A stretch of DNA of 64,000 bases, taken from contig JAXLSS010000002.1 in assembly GCA_046330395.1 (NCBI GenBank), forward strand, positions 124,001 to 188,000, written 5' to 3'. This document shows, piece by piece, positions 27,167 to 36,564 of this stretch; position 1 is the stretch's first letter, and every line of letters begins with the position of its first letter. The stretch comes from Ga0077560 sp046330395. GTDB lineage: Bacteria; Actinomycetota; Thermoleophilia; Miltoncostaeales; Miltoncostaeaceae. Under the pieces are notes generated by a model. The model saw only the letters and a program-made list of their open reading frames with translations. It searched no databases and was not told the DNA's origin. Made by a program: the position numbers and the translations under genes.

Positions 27167-28714
27167 ATGCGTGGGATGCGGCGCGGTCCAAGGCGGGCGC
27201 TGGCGCTGGGGACGGCGGCGGTGGCGGGTGCGTTCGCCGCGGCGGCGGCGGCCGACACGATCGTGTCCGTGCCGAGTGCCTCGACGCTGAAGGTGGACGA
27301 GTCCACCGTCTCCGCCGGCGGGGACGGCATCGGGCTGCTGCGCCGCGCCGACAAGACGCTCCTGGTGCACCAGCTGCACCTGGGCGACGCCCCGATCCGC
27401 GAGAACAACGGCACGTGTGACGGCAACTTCGTGTTGAACGAGGTGAGCTGCCGCGTCAACCCCAGCACGATCCGCCTCACCTTCGGCGACCACCCGGCGG
27501 AGGTGCGCGTGCAGGCGCCCGAGTACCCCCCCGCGGGCGGCTGTTTCGTCGACGGCATCCCCCCGCGGGCCCCCGACATCCTCTCGGTGGTGATCCGCTT
27601 CGGGAACGGCGACGACGCGGTCAACGTGGACTCGTCGTTCACGCAGCATTACGACTGCCCGGCGGCCCTCCTCGACCTGGAGAACAACCGCATCCTGCCG
27701 CGGCTGGACGTCGATGGCGGGCAGGGCGCGGACGTGCTCAACGGTGGCGAGGACGAGGACACCATCCGAGGCGGCCCCAACAACGACACCATCCAGGGCA
27801 ACGCCGGCAACGACTTCCTCCAGGGCGAGGGGGAGGACGACACCATCCTCGGCGCCACCGGCCAGGATCTCATCAGCGGCGGTCCCGGCAGGGACACCAT
27901 CAACGGGGGGGCCAACAACGACGACATCGTTCCCGGTCCCGGCAACGACTCGGTCACCGGTGGTTCCGGCGACGACACCCTCCACACGGCGGTGGGCGAC
28001 GGCGCCGACGTCCTCGATGGCGGACCGGGCACCGACACCGTCGACTACAGCACTCGCACGGCGCCCCTGTTCATCACCGAGAACCCCGCCGGCACGCCCG
28101 ACGGCGAGGCGGGGGAGGGCGACGACGTCAGCAACATCGAGCACATCATCGGCGGGAGTGGTGGCGACACGATCCTGGCCTCGGGGACCATCGACGGCCG
28201 CGAGGGCGCCGACTCGCTCAGCGGCCGGGGCGGCACCAGCGACACCCTCAACGGCGGGCCGGGCGGCGACACCATCGACGCCGTCGACGGCATCAAGGAC
28301 ACCATCACCTGTGGGCCCGACCGGGACATCGCGCTGGTGGACCTGAAGGACACCGGCATCCCCGCCGACTGCGAGGTGGTGTCCGTGCGCGCCACCGACG
28401 ACAGCCCGCCCGGCATGAGCACGGCGGCCCGGCTGACGTCCCACGGCCTGGCCGTGCGGTTCCACTGCCCGGCGGACGCGAGGCCGGCCTGCCGCGGAAC
28501 ACTCAGCGTGCGCGCGCGGCCCGGTGGCGCCGAACTGGCCTCACGGACCTACGCACTGGTCCTCGGGCGCACCACCACCCTCGCCGTGCCCCTGGTGGCC
28601 ACGGCGCGCGCCGGCCTGCGACGGGCTCACCGCGTGGACGTGGCCACCGTGGAGCGGGGCCATTCGCGCAAGGGCCCCAGGCGCAGCGACGTTCAGTTTC
28701 CGCTGGCGAGGTGA
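27167..28714 (+). CDS. secreted RTX-like calcium-binding repeat protein
   Basis: A 515-residue exported protein: signal peptide with Arg-rich start and Ala-rich core, a 160-residue N-terminal region with four cysteines, then about a dozen nonapeptide-like repeats of the form G-G-x-G-x-D-x-L/I ('GGPNNDTIQGNAGND', 'GGPGRDTINGGANND', 'GGSGDDTLHT') typical of hemolysin-type Ca-binding beta rolls. The C-terminal 100 residues form another beta domain rather than a type I secretion signal. ACGGAGG sits six bases before the ATG at 27167; a GTG at 27161 is too close. Its end overlaps the convergent cfa gene by 22 bases. Confidence 0.85.
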   Translation: MRGMRRGPRRALALGTAAVAGAFAAAAAADTIVSVPSASTLKVDESTVSAGGDGIGLLRRADKTLLVHQLHLGDAPIRENNGTCDGNFVLNEVSCRVNPSTIRLTFGDHPAEVRVQAPEYPPAGGCFVDGIPPRAPDILSVVIRFGNGDDAVNVDSSFTQHYDCPAALLDLENNRILPRLDVDGGQGADVLNGGEDEDTIRGGPNNDTIQGNAGNDFLQGEGEDDTILGATGQDLISGGPGRDTINGGANNDDIVPGPGNDSVTGGSGDDTLHTAVGDGADVLDGGPGTDTVDYSTRTAPLFITENPAGTPDGEAGEGDDVSNIEHIIGGSGGDTILASGTIDGREGADSLSGRGGTSDTLNGGPGGDTIDAVDGIKDTITCGPDRDIALVDLKDTGIPADCEVVSVRATDDSPPGMSTAARLTSHGLAVRFHCPADARPACRGTLSVRARPGGAELASRTYALVLGRTTTLAVPLVATARAGLRRAHRVDVATVERGHSRKGPRRSDVQFPLAR

Positions 28715-29843
28715 TGCACCGGCGTCGCGTCCCGCACGCCCGCGTAGGTGGGCAGCGGGCGCAGCGCCCGGCGGAACACCGCCTGCAGCAGCCCGATGTG
28801 CCGCACCCGGAAGGCCGCCGCGCAGCTCAGCAGGTAGTACCGCCACGTGCGGCGGAACCGCTCGTCGTAGGCGGGCAGGTCGTCCCATGCCGCCTCGACG
28901 TTGTCGTGCCAGGCCATCAGCGTGCGGTCGTAGTCGGGACCGAACTCGTGGACGTCCTCCACCATCCAGTCCGGCTCCACCGCGCGAGTGATCTGTGAGG
29001 GGGAGGGCAGCACCCCGCCGGGGAAGATGTACTGGTCGATCCAGGGTCGGCGTGCCGCCGGGGCCGCAACCCGTGGATGGTGTGGTGCAGCATCAGCCCG
29101 TCGGGGGTGAGCAGCCGGTCGCATGTGCGGAAGAAGTCCCGGTGGTTCCTGGGGCCCACGTGCGAACATCCCCACCGACACCACGCGGTCGTAACGCCCC
29201 GTGTGACGGCGGTAGTCCTGCTGCAGGAAGCCACCGGCAGGCCGGCGCCGCGCTCGGTTGCCACCTTCAGCTGCTCGGCCGCGGGCGAGATCCCGGTGAC
29301 GTGCACGCCGTGGTGCCGGGCCGCGTGGACGGCCAGGCCGCCCCAGCCGCAGCCGATGTCCAGCATCGTCATGCCGGGCTGCAGGTGCAGCTTGCGGCAG
29401 ATCAGCTCCAGCTTGGCCTCCTGCGCCGCCTCCAGGTCGGTCTGGCCGTCCCAGTACGCGCAGCTGTAGACCATGCGTGCGTCGAGCATCCGCGCGAACA
29501 GGTCGTTCCCGGTGTTGTAGTGGCTGCGGGCGTTGCGTGAGGCCCCGCGCACCGATTGGCGGTTCCACAGCAGCGAGCGCGCCAGCAGCAGTCCCAGCTT
29601 GGGGCTGGTGCGGATCTGTCCCTGCAGGTCGGCGCGCAGCAACCGCACCATCAGCTCGTCCAGGGCCGGCACGTCCCACCAGCCGTCCTGGTAGCTCTCG
29701 CCCAGGCCCAGCTCCCGGTGGCGCAGCACCCGCGCCCAGAACCTGGGGTCGTGGATCACCGGGTCCCAGGGACGTCCACCGCCCGGTTCGATGCCGGCCC
29801 GCTCCAGCAGCCGGCGGCCCACCATCTCCGCGTCGCTGTGCAT
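28693..29843 (-). CDS. cfa: cyclopropane-fatty-acyl-phospholipid synthase (frameshifted)
   Basis: About 383 residues across three shifts. Start 'MHSDAEMVGRRLLERAGI' after GGAGGACC. The methyltransferase part has 'SHYNTGNDLFARMLD', 'MVYSCAYW', the AdoMet loop 'LDIGCGWGGLAVHAA' and, after shifts near 29230, 29164 and 29060, 'QQDYRRHTGRYDRVVSVGMF', 'NHRDFFRTCDRLL', 'WIDQYIFPGGVLPS' and 'RTWRYYLLSCAAAFR'. All signature parts are present in order, so this is one enzyme that adds a methylene bridge to unsaturated phospholipid chains. The shifts fall at G/C runs. Confidence 0.88.
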
Positions 29844-30143
29844 GGTCCTCCACCGCGGCGGCCTCCGGGCGCTGCGCGCGCCGGACGGGCGGCCGGGTGT
29901 CGAGGGTGCATTGGATGGAGGGGCACGGTCAAGCGGGTGCGTGCGCGGTTTCACCGCACCCCGGCTTTCGTTGCTTCCGCACGCAACCCGCGGAGGGGAA
30001 ACGGCCCATTGCGGGCGGTCCGCAGACTGCCGGGCCGCTCGCAACGCCGATGACAAACGGCCCGTGACATCGGTTCGGGGATCCGCGGGAACCGGCATAG
30101 GCTCTGGCCAAATCTCCGCTCGGACCCCTCTCGGAGGAAAGAA
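29844..30143. other. divergent intergenic region between cfa and cytochrome c genes
   Basis: Three hundred bases with no supported gene. It must hold promoters for both flanking genes. The stretch 29950-30060 is somewhat less GC-rich. CATAGG at 30097-30102 could be a -10 element for the cytochrome gene, without a convincing -35. Confidence 0.4.
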
Positions 30144-30641
30144 ATGAACATCCGTCTCGTAGGTGCCGTCGCCGCGGCCGTTGCGGCGCTGGGCGTCGCC
30201 GGCTGTGGATCGAGCAGCTCGAGCAGCTCCGCGAGCAGCACGAGCACGCCCACCACGTCGGCCGGCACCACCACGGCTCCCGCCACCACCGGTGGGTCGA
30301 CCACGGCCCCGGCCACCACCGGCGCATCCACGACCGCGGCCATCGACGCCAAGGCCCTGTTCCTGAACGGCAAGTCGTCCACCAACGCGATGGCCTGCGC
30401 GGGGTGTCACGTGCTCAAGGCGGCCGGTGCCGCCGGCACCGCGGGCCCCAGCCTTGACGAGCTCGCCACCGACGACAACGCGGCGGCCATCAAGACCATG
30501 ATCACCGACCCCAACGGCGAGATCGTGGACGGCTACCAGAAGAACGTGATGCCTCAGGACTACGCCAAGAGCCTCACCCCCGCGGAGATCTCGGCGCTGG
30601 CCACCTACATCGACAAGAACAGCCTGCACGCCGAGAAGTAA
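30144..30641 (+). CDS. lipoprotein c-type cytochrome
   Basis: A 165-residue lipoprotein: lipobox 'LGVAGC' with Cys21, then a 45-residue Ser/Thr/Pro-rich flexible spacer, then one cytochrome c domain with CAGCH near residue 90 and a probable axial Met in 'KNVMPQDY' near residue 137. The end 'LTPAEISALATYI' is the usual C-terminal helix of small class I cytochromes. GGAGGAAAGAA precedes the ATG. A single-gene unit ending in a strong hairpin. Likely an extracytoplasmic electron shuttle. Confidence 0.9.
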   Translation: MNIRLVGAVAAAVAALGVAGCGSSSSSSSASSTSTPTTSAGTTTAPATTGGSTTAPATTGASTTAAIDAKALFLNGKSSTNAMACAGCHVLKAAGAAGTAGPSLDELATDDNAAAIKTMITDPNGEIVDGYQKNVMPQDYAKSLTPAEISALATYIDKNSLHAEK

Positions 30642-30703
30642 TCCCGGCGGCGCGCCGCCACGGCGGTGCGTTCGCGGCGCTCGGTCGAACGTCCAGAAAC
30701 CAT

Positions 30704-30730
30704 GGGGCCGGGGGAACCTCCCCCGGCCCC
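30704..30730 (+). terminator. strong intrinsic terminator hairpin
   Basis: A perfect 12-bp GC stem (30704-30715 with 30719-30730) closed by a three-base ACC loop, 63 bases past the cytochrome c stop. No T tract. Confidence 0.7.
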
Positions 30731-30865
30731 ACGGCGTTCCGGAGTGGGGGAACCCGTGCAAGGGTTCGGCCCGCACTTGCGCCCCCTGGGGCGGTGCGGC
30801 AATCTCCAACCGAATTCGTATGACGAGAACCGGACGCATCATCGGGCATCGGGGCCTGGCGCCAG

Positions 30866-31724
30866 CGTGCTGAGCGGGCTGCTGTTCTGCGGCAGCTGCG
30901 GCTCGGCGATGGAACCGCGCGACGGGGCCCTCGGCACGGCCCACGGCGACGCCTACGTCTGCGCCGGTGGCGGCGAACCCCACGGCTGCGGGATGCCGCC
31001 GCTGCCCAAGCGCCAGGTGGACCACGCGGTGGTGGAGTTCCTGGTGGGCCACGTCGTCGATCGCGAGGGCCGGCGCGCCGCGTGGCACGATGACCACCTG
31101 CAGCGCGTGCGGGTGGCCGAGGATGCGGTGGACCTGCGGGCCACCGAGCTGGCCGATGCGCGCCGCGTGGCCGACTTCGGGCGTCCCCGGTTCATCGACG
31201 GCCAGCTCACCGGCGCGCAGTTGAAGGAGCTGCGGGCCGCGGTGGCAGCGGCCGAGGACCGGCGGCGGGCCGCCGGGGACGAGCTCGCCGGGCTGCGGGC
31301 GCAACGGGTGCCGGACGACCTGGCGCAGCTGATCCCCGGGCGGCTCGACGGCCTGGCCGACGCCCTGGAATCGGGCCTCGACACCCCCGAGGGGCAGGCC
31401 CTGGCGCACCGCCTACTGCGTGGGGTGTACGAGCGGTTCACCGCGGTGCTGGAGGAGCCGGCGGCAGGTCCCTCGCCCCGGGCCGACGTCCTGTGGAACC
31501 CCGACGCCCCGCCCATCAGCGCCGACCATGTGGCCCGGCTGCTGGACGGCCGGCCCCCCTCGCCTTCCCGGGACGACCACCCGCCGCGGCCCGCGACGGC
31601 CCCGGCCGACACCGGCCCCGCGGAGGGCGGTCTGGCGCTGTACCTGCTGCCCGACCTGCACCCCGAGATCCAGGACACGCTGGCGCCGTCGGTCCCGCTG
31701 CGCCTCGGCACCCCGCCCGAGTAG
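30866..31724 (+). pseudogene. C-terminal remnant of a large serine recombinase
   Basis: An open frame of about 285 residues starting at 'VLSGLLFCGSCGSAM', the first strand and Cys pair of the recombinase zinc beta-ribbon domain; the second Cys pair is in 'YVCAGGGEPHGCGM'. A helical coiled-coil-like region rich in Ala, Asp and Arg follows ('LTGAQLKELRAAVAAAEDRRR'), then a Pro-rich end. The N-terminal resolvase domain with the catalytic Ser and the recombinase domain are absent: the 130 bases upstream are not coding in any frame in that sense. The frame is open back to 30666 but that part is not protein-like. A relic of an integrated phage or conjugative element. Confidence 0.75.
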
Positions 31725-32018
31725 TCCGGGGCGGGGCCCGCACCGTCACGGCGGGGTGCCCTGCGGTGCACGTCACGCCGATGGGGCGGCACCACCGGTC
31801 GTTTCCCCAGCCGAGCCCCGGGAACACACCCGGCAGCGCGCAGCGTCCGCGAACGGCTTCGCGCGAGTTCGGCCCCGATGCCCCCAACGGCACCGGGGCC
31901 GGTGTCTGCGTCCCGCCCGGTGCGCGGACGCGCCGATGCTGGGCGGCGGAATGTCGGGGGTCACCGCCGCCCAGCACCACCCCTCCCGCCGCGCTGGCGT
32001 CCGTGTGAGGATTGGGCG

Positions 32019-32531
32019 GTGCCCACCTCCGGAGTGCAGCTTGCCCAGATGAACGTGGCGCGGCTGCGTGCGCCCCTGGAGGCGCCGCAGCTGCGCGAGT
32101 TCGTGGCGGCGCTGGCCCCGGTGAACGCCCTGGCGGACGCCGCCCACGGGTTCGTGTGGCGGCTGCAGGACGAGGGCGGCGACGCCACCGCCGTGCCGGT
32201 GCTGGGTGATCCGCGACTCATCGTGAACCTGTCGGTGTGGGAATCGCTGGACGTGCTGCGGGCCTTCGTCTACAACGGCCACCACCTGGAGCTGATGCGC
32301 CGGCGCCGGGACTGGTTCGCCCGGATGGAGGAGGCCTACCAGGTGCTGTGGTGGGTGCCCACGGGCCACCGGCCCACCGTGGCCGAGGCGGAACACCGGC
32401 TGGGGCTGCTACGTGCGGGGGGCTCCACCCCGGAGGCGTTCACCTTCGCCCGGCCCTTCGGGCCGGACGGCATGGACTGGTCGCCACCCGAGCAGGAGAC
32501 CCGGTCGGGGCGCATCCCCGGGGTGGTCTGA
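32019..32531 (+). CDS. DUF3291 family protein
   Basis: A 170-residue soluble protein with the family pattern 'QLAQMNVARLRAPLEAPQL', 'FVAALAPVNALADAAHGFVW', 'VNLSVWESLDVLRAFVYNGH', 'HLELMRRRRDWF' and 'YQVLWWVPTGHRPTVAEAEH'. It resembles the heme-degrading monooxygenase-like fold but its activity is unknown. The GTG at 32019 was chosen because it gives the normal family N-terminus; upstream in-frame sequence is not protein-like. Confidence 0.85.
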   Translation: MPTSGVQLAQMNVARLRAPLEAPQLREFVAALAPVNALADAAHGFVWRLQDEGGDATAVPVLGDPRLIVNLSVWESLDVLRAFVYNGHHLELMRRRRDWFARMEEAYQVLWWVPTGHRPTVAEAEHRLGLLRAGGSTPEAFTFARPFGPDGMDWSPPEQETRSGRIPGVV

Positions 32532-32559
32532 GGCGCCGGCGGGCCGCCGCGCGCGTCAG
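32528..32559. terminator. bidirectional hairpin spanning two convergent stop codons
   Basis: An imperfect GC-rich stem (one mismatch, one bulge) runs from CTGA at 32528, which holds the DUF3291 stop, to TCAG at 32559, which holds the stop of the diguanylate cyclase. Likely shared terminator. Confidence 0.45.
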
Positions 32560-34058
32560 GCCAGCGTCACCGGCGCGGCGGTGGGTTCAGGCTGGGTCAG
32601 CACCCGGTTGCGCCCGGCGCGCTTGGCCGCGTACAGCACCTCGTCGGCGCGCCCGAACACCCGGCGGGCCGACTCACCGGCCGCCGGGGACACCACCCCG
32701 AACGACGCGGTGACCCCGCCCACGCCGCCGATCCGCAGCTCGGCGATCCGCCGCCGCAACCGTTCGGCGGCGGCGCCCGCATCCTCCAGCGCCGCGCCCG
32801 GCAGCGCCCATGCCAGTTCCTCGCCGCCCGTGCGCCCGATGACGTCCCCCTGACGGGCGGCCTCCGCCAGGCAGGCCGCGATGGCCCGCAGCGCCATGTC
32901 GCCGGCCTGGTGGCCGTGGCGGTCGTTGAAGGCCTTGAAGTGGTCCACGTCGATCAGCACCAGGCTGAGCTCCGTGCCGGTCAGCTGGGCGCGGGCCAGC
33001 TCGAGGTCGGCGGCCGCATGGAACGCGCCGTGGTTGAGCAGCCCGGTGAGGCTGTCCCGGCTGGCGCGGTCCTCGGCGTCGGCCAGCCCGGAGGCCAGCG
33101 CCAGGATCTCGCGGAAGTACAGGACGATGCGCACCAGCAGCACACCCAGCGCCGCGGCGGCCAGCACGGCGCCCACGGCGTGCGTCCCCTGCATGGCCAG
33201 CCAGGTGAGCAGACCCAGTGACGCCGCCGAGAACACCGCGGGGCCCACCAGGCGCGACCAGGAGCGCGGCGCCTGGCGCCGGGGTTCCTTCGGGTCGCGC
33301 CATGCGGACCCCATGTACATGAAGGCGGCCACCGACCAGGCGATCTGCACCACCCACGCCGGGATCACCTCGGTGGAGTCGGCCACCTCCAGCAGGTACA
33401 GCACATCGCCCACCCCCAGCACCACGAAGCCGGCGATGAGCAGGCCCAACGGTCCTCGCGGGCTCCACCCCGTCAGCGACAGCGCCACCAGGGAGCCGGC
33501 CACCAGCACCACGTCGGCGATGGGGTAGGCCAGATTCACCACGGCCGACAGCAGGCCGCCGTCGCCGGAGGCGGCGATCTGCGGCAGCACGAACGTGCTG
33601 GCCAGGGCCGCAACGCACAGCGCCGCGATGACGCCGTCCAGCCACGCGCTGACGCCCGCACGCCCCACCAGGTCCCGCACCAGCAGCGCCACGGCGATGA
33701 ACGCCAGGGGGTAGAAGCCCAGGTAGAAGGCGTCGGCGATGGAGATGTCGGGGAAGCCCAGCCGCGCCCACAGCAGGTCGGCGGTGATGGACAGGCACAT
33801 GGCGCCGGCCAGCAGCCACCACCCCGCCGTGCGGTCCCGGCGGGTCACCAGGCGCGTCACCAGCAGCGCCAGGGCCTCCGTGGACATCACCGTGGGCATC
33901 CACGCGACGGCGAACGCGGTGAACCACCCCGGGCCCACCCCCAGCCCGGCGCCCAGGACGTACGCCAGCAGCGACAGCGAGGCCGCAACCGCCATGCAGG
34001 TCAGCGGTTTCGACGTCCTGAACGGCATGACGAACGAATCCAGCGGCGATGAGGCCAC
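32556..34058 (-). CDS. membrane diguanylate cyclase (GGDEF domain)
   Basis: A 500-residue protein with about nine to ten membrane segments in the first 300 residues, then a GGDEF domain. The active-site loop reads GGEEL, with the catalytic GGEE kept and Leu in place of Phe. The inhibitory site RxxD is present at the exact canonical distance ('RQGDVIGRTGGEEL'). Metal-binding Asp is in 'LVLIDVDHFKAFND' and 'HGHQAGD' follows. It should make cyclic di-GMP with product feedback, unless the Phe-to-Leu change lowers activity. The membrane part is a likely sensor of unknown stimulus. Divergent from the two-component pair. Confidence 0.92.
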   Translation of the reverse strand: MASSPLDSFVMPFRTSKPLTCMAVAASLSLLAYVLGAGLGVGPGWFTAFAVAWMPTVMSTEALALLVTRLVTRRDRTAGWWLLAGAMCLSITADLLWARLGFPDISIADAFYLGFYPLAFIAVALLVRDLVGRAGVSAWLDGVIAALCVAALASTFVLPQIAASGDGGLLSAVVNLAYPIADVVLVAGSLVALSLTGWSPRGPLGLLIAGFVVLGVGDVLYLLEVADSTEVIPAWVVQIAWSVAAFMYMGSAWRDPKEPRRQAPRSWSRLVGPAVFSAASLGLLTWLAMQGTHAVGAVLAAAALGVLLVRIVLYFREILALASGLADAEDRASRDSLTGLLNHGAFHAAADLELARAQLTGTELSLVLIDVDHFKAFNDRHGHQAGDMALRAIAACLAEAARQGDVIGRTGGEELAWALPGAALEDAGAAAERLRRRIAELRIGGVGGVTASFGVVSPAAGESARRVFGRADEVLYAAKRAGRNRVLTQPEPTAAPVTLA

Positions 34059-34136
34059 GCAGGGTCTATCGGCATGCCGCGAGACCAGTCAACGCGCAGG
34101 GCCCCGCCGGCGACGCGCTGCGCCACAATGCCGGGG

Positions 34137-34808
34137 ATGCTGATCCTGGTGATCGAGGACGACCCGACGCTGGCCGATCTGCTGATGCGCGGCCTGCGCG
34201 ATGCCGGCCACGACGTGGTGGTGCACGGCGACGGACGTGAGGGGCTGGAGGCCGCGGCGGCCGGGGCGTTCGACGCGGTGGTGCTGGACTGGATGCTGCC
34301 GGGCATGGACGGGCCGTCGGTGTGCCGGGAGCTGCGGCTGCGCGGCCGGGACACGCCGGTGCTGATGCTCACCGCGCGCGCGGCGGTGCCCGACCGCGTG
34401 GCCGGCCTGGACGCGGGCGCCGACGATTACCTGGCCAAGCCGTTCGCCCTGGACGAGCTGCTGGCGCGGTTGCGCGTGTTCGCGCGCCGCGGCGGCGGCG
34501 GGGGGCGCCTGGTGCTGGGCGACCTGGTGGTGGACCGCGATGCGCGCACCGTGGCGCGCGCCGGCGCGCCCATCGTCCTCACCGCCCGGGAGTTCGACCT
34601 GCTGGTGGCCCTGGTGGCCCGGCCCGGCCGGGTGGTGAGCCGCGACCGCATCCTGGACGAGGTGTGGGACGGCGAAACCGACCTGCGCAGCAACGCCATC
34701 GACGTGCACGTGGCCAACCTGCGGGCCAAGATCGACCGGCCCTTCGGCACCGAGACCATCCGCACCGTCCGCGGCGTGGGGTTCGTGGCGCGGGCGGGCG
34801 GCGAATGA
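34137..34808 (+). CDS. OmpR-family response regulator
   Basis: A 223-residue regulator starting 'MLILVIEDDPTLADLLMRGL'. Phosphoacceptor Asp is in 'AVVLDWMLPGMDGPS', then 'MLTARA' and 'YLAKPF'; winged-helix end with 'LTAREFDLLVALVARPGRVV' and 'RTVRGVGFVARAG'. The ATG at 34137 fits the family N-terminus; ATG at 34128 adds three residues. The stop overlaps the kinase start by four bases. Confidence 0.94.
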   Translation: MLILVIEDDPTLADLLMRGLRDAGHDVVVHGDGREGLEAAAAGAFDAVVLDWMLPGMDGPSVCRELRLRGRDTPVLMLTARAAVPDRVAGLDAGADDYLAKPFALDELLARLRVFARRGGGGGRLVLGDLVVDRDARTVARAGAPIVLTAREFDLLVALVARPGRVVSRDRILDEVWDGETDLRSNAIDVHVANLRAKIDRPFGTETIRTVRGVGFVARAGGE

Positions 34809-36218
34809 GGCGGCTGCCGTTGGTGGCCCGCCTGGTGGCGGGGTTCAGCGGGGCCATGCTGGTGGTGCTGGTGGCCGCGGCGGGGTTCGTGTTCTGGCGG
34901 GTGGAGCACGCCCTGGACGAGGGTCTCAACGCGGATCTGCGGGCCCAGACCGGCGACCTGCGCACGGAGGCGGCGCGCCTGCGTCCCGCGGCGGCCATCG
35001 AGGAGCTGGGCAGCCGGGGGCGCGACGCGCAGCTGCTGGACGCCTCCGGTGCCGTGATCGCGGCCGGGCCGGACGCCGCGGCGCCGCTGCTGAGCCCCGC
35101 CCAGGTCACCGCCGCCCTGCGCGGCACCGTGCGCGTGGAGCGCGGCAGCCTGTTCTCCGGGCGCGGTACGCACCGGCGCATCCTGGCCCAGCCGGTGGCC
35201 GGCCCCGGCGGGTCGGCGGTGGCCGTCACGGCGGTGCGGCTGGACCAGCGCGACGAGGCGCTGGGGGAGCTGCTGGCGCAGCTGGTGCTGGCCAACGCCG
35301 TGGCGTTGCTGGTGACCTCGTACGTGGGGTACCGGCTGGCGCGGGCGGCGCTGCGGCCCGTCGAGCGCTACCGGGCCGACGCGGCGCGCATCGCCGAGGG
35401 CGCCACCGGCCTGCGGTTGGAGGTGCCCGACGGCCCGTCCGACGAGGTGACCCGTCTTGGGCGGCACCCTCAACGCCATGCTCGACAGCCAGGAGCGCGC
35501 GGCCGGCCGCCAGCGGCAGTTCATCGACGACGCCAGCCACGAGCTGCGCACGCCCCTGGCGGCCCTGTCCGCCGAGATCGAGCTGGCCCTGCGGAAACCG
35601 CGGCAGGCCGGCGAGTACGAGGCCACGCTGCACCGGCTGGGGCAGGGCGTGGAGCGCCTCACCGGGCTGGCCGAGACGCTGCTGGCCATCGGCGCGCTGG
35701 ACGGGTCGGCGCCCCGCGAGCAGGTGGTGGCGGTGCGCGAGGCGGTGGCGGCGGCGGCGGGCCGGGCGCTGGCCCAGCTGCCCGCGCACCGGGCGCTCAC
35801 CACCCACGTGCCCGACGACCTGCGGGTGCACGCCGACCCGCGCCTGCTGGACCTGGCGCTGGGCAACCTCGTGGACAACGCGGTGCGGCACGGTGACGGG
35901 GAGGTCGGCATCCGCGCCACCGACGGCCCCCGCGCCGTGAGCATCCTGGTGCACGACGCGGGCCCCGGGATCCCGCCGGAGTTCCTGCCCCACGCCACCG
36001 AGCGTTTCCGCCGGGCCGAGGCCTCGCGCAGCGGCCGCGGCACCGGGCTGGGCCTGGCCCTGGCCGAGGGGGTGGCCCAGGCGCACGGTGGCCACCTGCA
36101 CGTGTGCTCCGGCACCACCCACCATCACACCGCCACCGGCGCCATGCGCGACGAGCCGTGCCGCCACCCCGGCACCGGCACCACCGTGACGCTGCTGCTG
36201 CCCGTCTCGCCGCGCTGA
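34805..36218 (+). CDS. sensor histidine kinase, HAMP-HisKA-HATPase (frameshifted)
   Basis: About 470 residues with one inserted base. N-terminal part: membrane segments at residues about 13-32 and 160-180 around a 125-residue sensor, then HAMP. Near 35459 an extra G in CTTGGGCGGC shifts the frame; read without it the protein continues 'TLNAMLDSQERAAGRQRQF', H-box 'DDASHELRTPLAAL', N-box 'LVDNAVRHGDG', 'HDAGPGIPPEF' and 'GTGLGLALAEG'. A 25-residue His/Thr-rich loop interrupts the last strands. Coupled to the OmpR-type regulator. Confidence 0.88.
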
Positions 36219-36234
36219 GCCCCGCCCGGCGGGC

Positions 36235-36252
36235 GGCTTCACGGTGGCTTCA
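36235..36252 (+). promoter_or_regulatory. direct repeat, possible OmpR-type regulator site
   Basis: GGCTTCA occurs at 36235-36241 and again at 36246-36252, an 11-base period that matches the helical spacing of tandem OmpR/PhoP-family binding sites. It lies between the kinase and the small membrane protein plus uppP pair. Only two copies are clear. Confidence 0.35.
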
Positions 36253-36324
36253 TGCGCGTGCCGTTCACTTGACGGCGTGCACACACGCGGGGCGCCCGCC
36301 GTGGCGCCGTCCCAAGGAGACCGC

Positions 36325-36564
36325 ATGAACAAAGACCGCGCGCTGACCGTGGCGGCCGTGATCGCCGCCCTCGCCTTCCTGGTGATCGGGATCGTCTACT
36401 TCGCCGACACCGCATCGTCCCTGCCGTCCTGGATGCCCGGGCACGAGGCGGGCTCGTCGCACCACCACGTCAAGCACGGCATCGCCGCCGTGGTGGTGGC
36501 CCTGGGCCTGGCCGTGCTGGCCTGGTTCCGCACCGGCCGGTCCGAGGCGGGGGCCGCCGGGTGA
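36325..36564 (+). CDS. small two-helix membrane protein
   Basis: A 79-residue protein with membrane helices at about residues 8-27 and 53-70, joined by a loop containing 'SSHHHVKHG'. AAGGAGA precedes the ATG at 36325. The stop overlaps the uppP start by four bases, so it is co-translated with it. I do not recognise the family; small proteins of this kind occur beside UppP in some actinobacteria. Confidence 0.75.
   Translation: MNKDRALTVAAVIAALAFLVIGIVYFADTASSLPSWMPGHEAGSSHHHVKHGIAAVVVALGLAVLAWFRTGRSEAGAAG

Noticed and set aside
30750..30860. Possible tRNA or attachment-site end upstream of the recombinase remnant
   Set aside because: GGGTTCGGCC looked like a T-loop but no acceptor or anticodon stem can be folded around it.
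28917..31409. 830-residue minus-strand frame spanning cfa and the recombinase region
   Set aside because: Only the cfa part (from 29843 down) is protein-like; the rest is antisense of the cytochrome and recombinase genes.
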